A DNA stretch of 14,202 nucleotides. Source: Candidatus Izemoplasmatales bacterium (GTDB lineage Bacteria > Bacillota_I > Bacilli_A > Izemoplasmatales > Hujiaoplasmataceae). The stretch's first letter is position 1. Every line of letters starts with the position of its first letter. The stretch lies in NCBI GenBank assembly GCA_028691335.1, contig JAQUZK010000014.1, positions 1 through 14,202 of the forward strand, read 5' to 3'. The notes below the pieces were generated by a model, which saw nothing but the letters and a program-made list of their open reading frames with translations, had not been told where the DNA came from and made no database searches. The position numbers were made by a program, and so were the translations under genes. Below are positions 12,472-14,202 of the stretch, piece after piece.

Positions 12472-13798
12472 TATGAAAACGATCGAATATGCAAAGAAAG
12501 ATGCTTTTAAACTACAGTTGCTTCAAGCTAGTAGATCCGGAACACATGTTTATGAAAACACTGTTAATAAGTTAAATAACACACCATTTGCTAGAACTTT
12601 AAATAACAGTTATACCATTAAAGAGGTTTTTATAAGATATTGGGCTGAGTTTCTTAAAATATATTCTCATAAGAAAATTCGACCTGCAATTATAGCGAAT
12701 GTTGAAAGAATGATAGCTTGTAAAGACTTTTCCTATGGCTATATCTTTTATGAATGTCCTAATTGCGATAACTATCATATCAGTGGTTTAAGTTGTCATT
12801 CTCGGTTCTGTGCTTCCTGTGGTAAGATATATCGTGAAAAGCGAGCTAATGAGATTGCGAAGAAATGTTTAAATGTACCTCATAGACAATTCGTATTTTC
12901 CATTGCTTCAGAGTTAAGGTCTTATTTTAGAAAATATCGAGATTTATATAACGAATTATTTAAAGCGGTTGATAATGTTTTTGTTTATCTGATTCAAGGT
13001 AAATCTAAAATAGCTAAACATGAGGATAGAGAGTTAGGCTATGTTATGTTCCTACATACCTTTGGTAGAGATATAAAACATAATCCCCATATTCATGTCC
13101 TAATAGCTGAAAGAGTTATTGATAATGATTTGAAATTAAAAAAATATGATTATTTTAATTTCGAATCTCTAAGAAAATCTTTTATGAATCAATTATTAAA
13201 ACGAATATATTACTACTTAAAAAACCACACTTCAAAACGGGAAATACTTGAGTTTTCTAAACTTAGAAACAAATTATATAAAGATTTAAAAGAAGGTTTT
13301 TATACTCATGGTCCAAAACTTAAAAACAATTCAAAAGTTTCAATAAAAAACATTACTAAATATATTGCTAGATATGCAGGACATCCTGCTTTAAGTGAAT
13401 CAAGAATTGAAAACATTGATTATGATAATAATTTAATTACTTATTATTATGATCCTCATGAAGATGATGATTTACCTGAAGAGGATAAACAAGGTAGACA
13501 ATATGTAACTGAAAGTGTTTTTGATTTTATTAGAAAGCTAATCATTCATATTCCAGACAAAGGATTTCACACAGTTAGATATTATGGCTTTTATGCTAAT
13601 AAATCTAAAAAGAAGTTTCCTCATTATTTAAAACTTTACACTAAAACTGAAATCAATACATTACACAATAGATTGTTTTGGAGAATATCTCTTATTCTAA
13701 CTTATAAGTATGATCCTCTACTTTGTGAATGTGGTTCCGTTATGAAAGCTAATTTTAATTTATCTTATTTCCCTAATTACTATCTAAAAGGAGGCTAA
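12467..13798 (+). CDS. IS91-like family HUH transposase
   Basis: The protein has 443 residues from the ATG at 12467; a TTG at 12446 and an ATG at 12473 are also possible and none has a good ribosome site. Counting from the TTG frame start, a zinc-binding domain lies at 104-125 (C104, C107, C117, H118, C122, C125), the HUH motif is H215-I216-H217 in NPHIHVL, and the two tyrosines Y306 and Y310 sit in KYIARYAGH. Zinc finger, then HUH, then YxxxY is the order of IS91-family Y2 transposases, which move by single-strand rolling-circle transfer. A C-terminal LCECGSVMK may be a reduced second zinc knuckle. All catalytic residues are present, so it looks intact. It is divergent from the lipoprotein gene and 1 nt upstream of a small ORF. 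Confidence 0.93.
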   Translation: MIMKTIEYAKKDAFKLQLLQASRSGTHVYENTVNKLNNTPFARTLNNSYTIKEVFIRYWAEFLKIYSHKKIRPAIIANVERMIACKDFSYGYIFYECPNCDNYHISGLSCHSRFCASCGKIYREKRANEIAKKCLNVPHRQFVFSIASELRSYFRKYRDLYNELFKAVDNVFVYLIQGKSKIAKHEDRELGYVMFLHTFGRDIKHNPHIHVLIAERVIDNDLKLKKYDYFNFESLRKSFMNQLLKRIYYYLKNHTSKREILEFSKLRNKLYKDLKEGFYTHGPKLKNNSKVSIKNITKYIARYAGHPALSESRIENIDYDNNLITYYYDPHEDDDLPEEDKQGRQYVTESVFDFIRKLIIHIPDKGFHTVRYYGFYANKSKKKFPHYLKLYTKTEINTLHNRLFWRISLILTYKYDPLLCECGSVMKANFNLSYFPNYYLKGG

Positions 13799-13799
13799 T

Positions 13800-14111
13800 A
13801 TGCCAAAACACTTTAATACGATTAAACGTTATTTATCAGATGAAGAAAAAAGAGATAGAGCTACTTATTACAATGAATTTTCCGATGACTTCGACCAAAT
13901 TGATGTCGAAGAATTTGTTAAAAAAGACATTTTTGATGAATCTATTATTCTTAAATGTTTAAATTGCGGCTTTCAAGAAGAAGTTGATTATGATATTATC
14001 AGCGAATGTTGGGATGAGTTTGATAGTGATTATCCAGAATCTTATTGTATCAAATGTAATAAACCTACGGTTGTTCCTTTGGATGTTTATAACCGTTTAA
14101 AGAAGAAATAA
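13800..14111 (+). CDS. Small acidic zinc-ribbon protein, transposase-linked
   Basis: The 103-residue protein has two CxxC pairs (C53/C56 in CLNCG and C83/C86 in CIKCN) spaced like a zinc ribbon, surrounded by many Asp and Glu residues, with a basic C-terminal KKK. It has no signal peptide or membrane helix. I do not recognise a family with a known function. The start is 1 nt after the transposase stop, and an AGGAGG site lies 5 nt before it, within the end of the transposase gene. This and the terminator after it make a two-gene unit with the transposase, so it is probably an accessory protein of the element, perhaps a DNA- or protein-binding partner; that role is inference. Confidence 0.8.
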   Translation: MPKHFNTIKRYLSDEEKRDRATYYNEFSDDFDQIDVEEFVKKDIFDESIILKCLNCGFQEEVDYDIISECWDEFDSDYPESYCIKCNKPTVVPLDVYNRLKKK

Positions 14112-14135
14112 TTCTATTTTAATTCCATATCTATT

Positions 14136-14156
14136 GCCTACTTTTGTAGGCTTTTT
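14136..14156 (+). terminator. Intrinsic terminator after the IS91-like unit
   Basis: GCCTAC (14136-14141), loop TTTT and GTAGGC (14146-14151) form a perfect 6-bp stem followed by TTTTT. It lies 24 nt after the zinc-ribbon ORF. The remaining 46 bases to the window edge are T-rich and show nothing I can name; the right end of the element is therefore not located. Confidence 0.88.
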
Positions 14157-14202
14157 CTCTTTTGTTCTTAGTCTTTTTTCTTAAATACAATTTCCTATTA
14201 AA

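Noticed and set aside
1..14202. CRISPR array, riboswitch or T-box leader
   Set aside because: No regularly spaced repeats were seen, and the leaders are short (about 12-65 nt), with no T-box or known riboswitch core.

Overview
The window is an AT-rich, gene-dense stretch of about 14.2 kb. It looks like a low-GC Gram-positive bacterium of the Firmicutes/Mollicutes side, for example a free-living relative of Acholeplasma, Izemoplasma or Haloplasma. The reasons are strong AGGAGG ribosome sites, sigma-A promoters of the TTGACA-17-TATAAT type, a lipobox lipoprotein, cre-like sites, and proteins that resemble Firmicutes families. Tryptophan is encoded by TGG and TGA is not read through, so the UGA=Trp code of Mycoplasma is not used. 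The exact taxon is inference.

Layout, left to right. (1) 1-2535, minus strand: a TetR-family regulator overlapping a fused ATPase-FtsX ABC exporter whose 3' end is cut by the window edge. A near-consensus promoter with a palindromic operator lies just upstream. (2) 2604-10271, minus strand: a seven-gene histidine-degradation operon in the order hutH, hutU, ftcD, hutI, fchA, transaldolase, TPR-like protein of unknown function. It has one promoter with a cre-like site at the right and a clean intrinsic terminator at the left. Genes overlap by 1 nt or are 2-13 nt apart. (3) 10389-10583: a tRNA-Lys(CTT) gene with its own promoter and a large inverted repeat just downstream. (4) 10591-12247, minus strand: a small membrane-anchored protein of unknown function, and a lipoprotein with two repeated domains that look FMN-binding and flavinylated; each has its own promoter and a terminator separates them. 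(5) 12400-14156, plus strand: an IS91-like transposase followed by a small acidic zinc-ribbon ORF, with tandem palindromes upstream and a terminator downstream.

How the genes work together. HutH deaminates histidine to urocanate, HutU hydrates it to imidazolonepropionate, HutI opens that to formiminoglutamate, FtcD moves the formimino group to tetrahydrofolate giving glutamate, and FchA releases ammonia to give 5,10-methenyl-THF. This is the folate-linked route known from fermenting bacteria and animals, not the hydrolytic HutG or HutF routes. The transaldolase and the TPR-like gene at the end of the same operon are not part of that pathway. A cre-like site over the -35 box suggests CcpA-type catabolite repression. 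No histidine transporter and no HutP or HutC regulator is present in the window.

No wholly new system is evident. The best leads are a candidate 17-codon leader ORF overlapping the hutH start, the tandem candidate flavinylated lipoprotein, the unexplained operon-end genes, and the zinc-ribbon partner of the IS91-like transposase.
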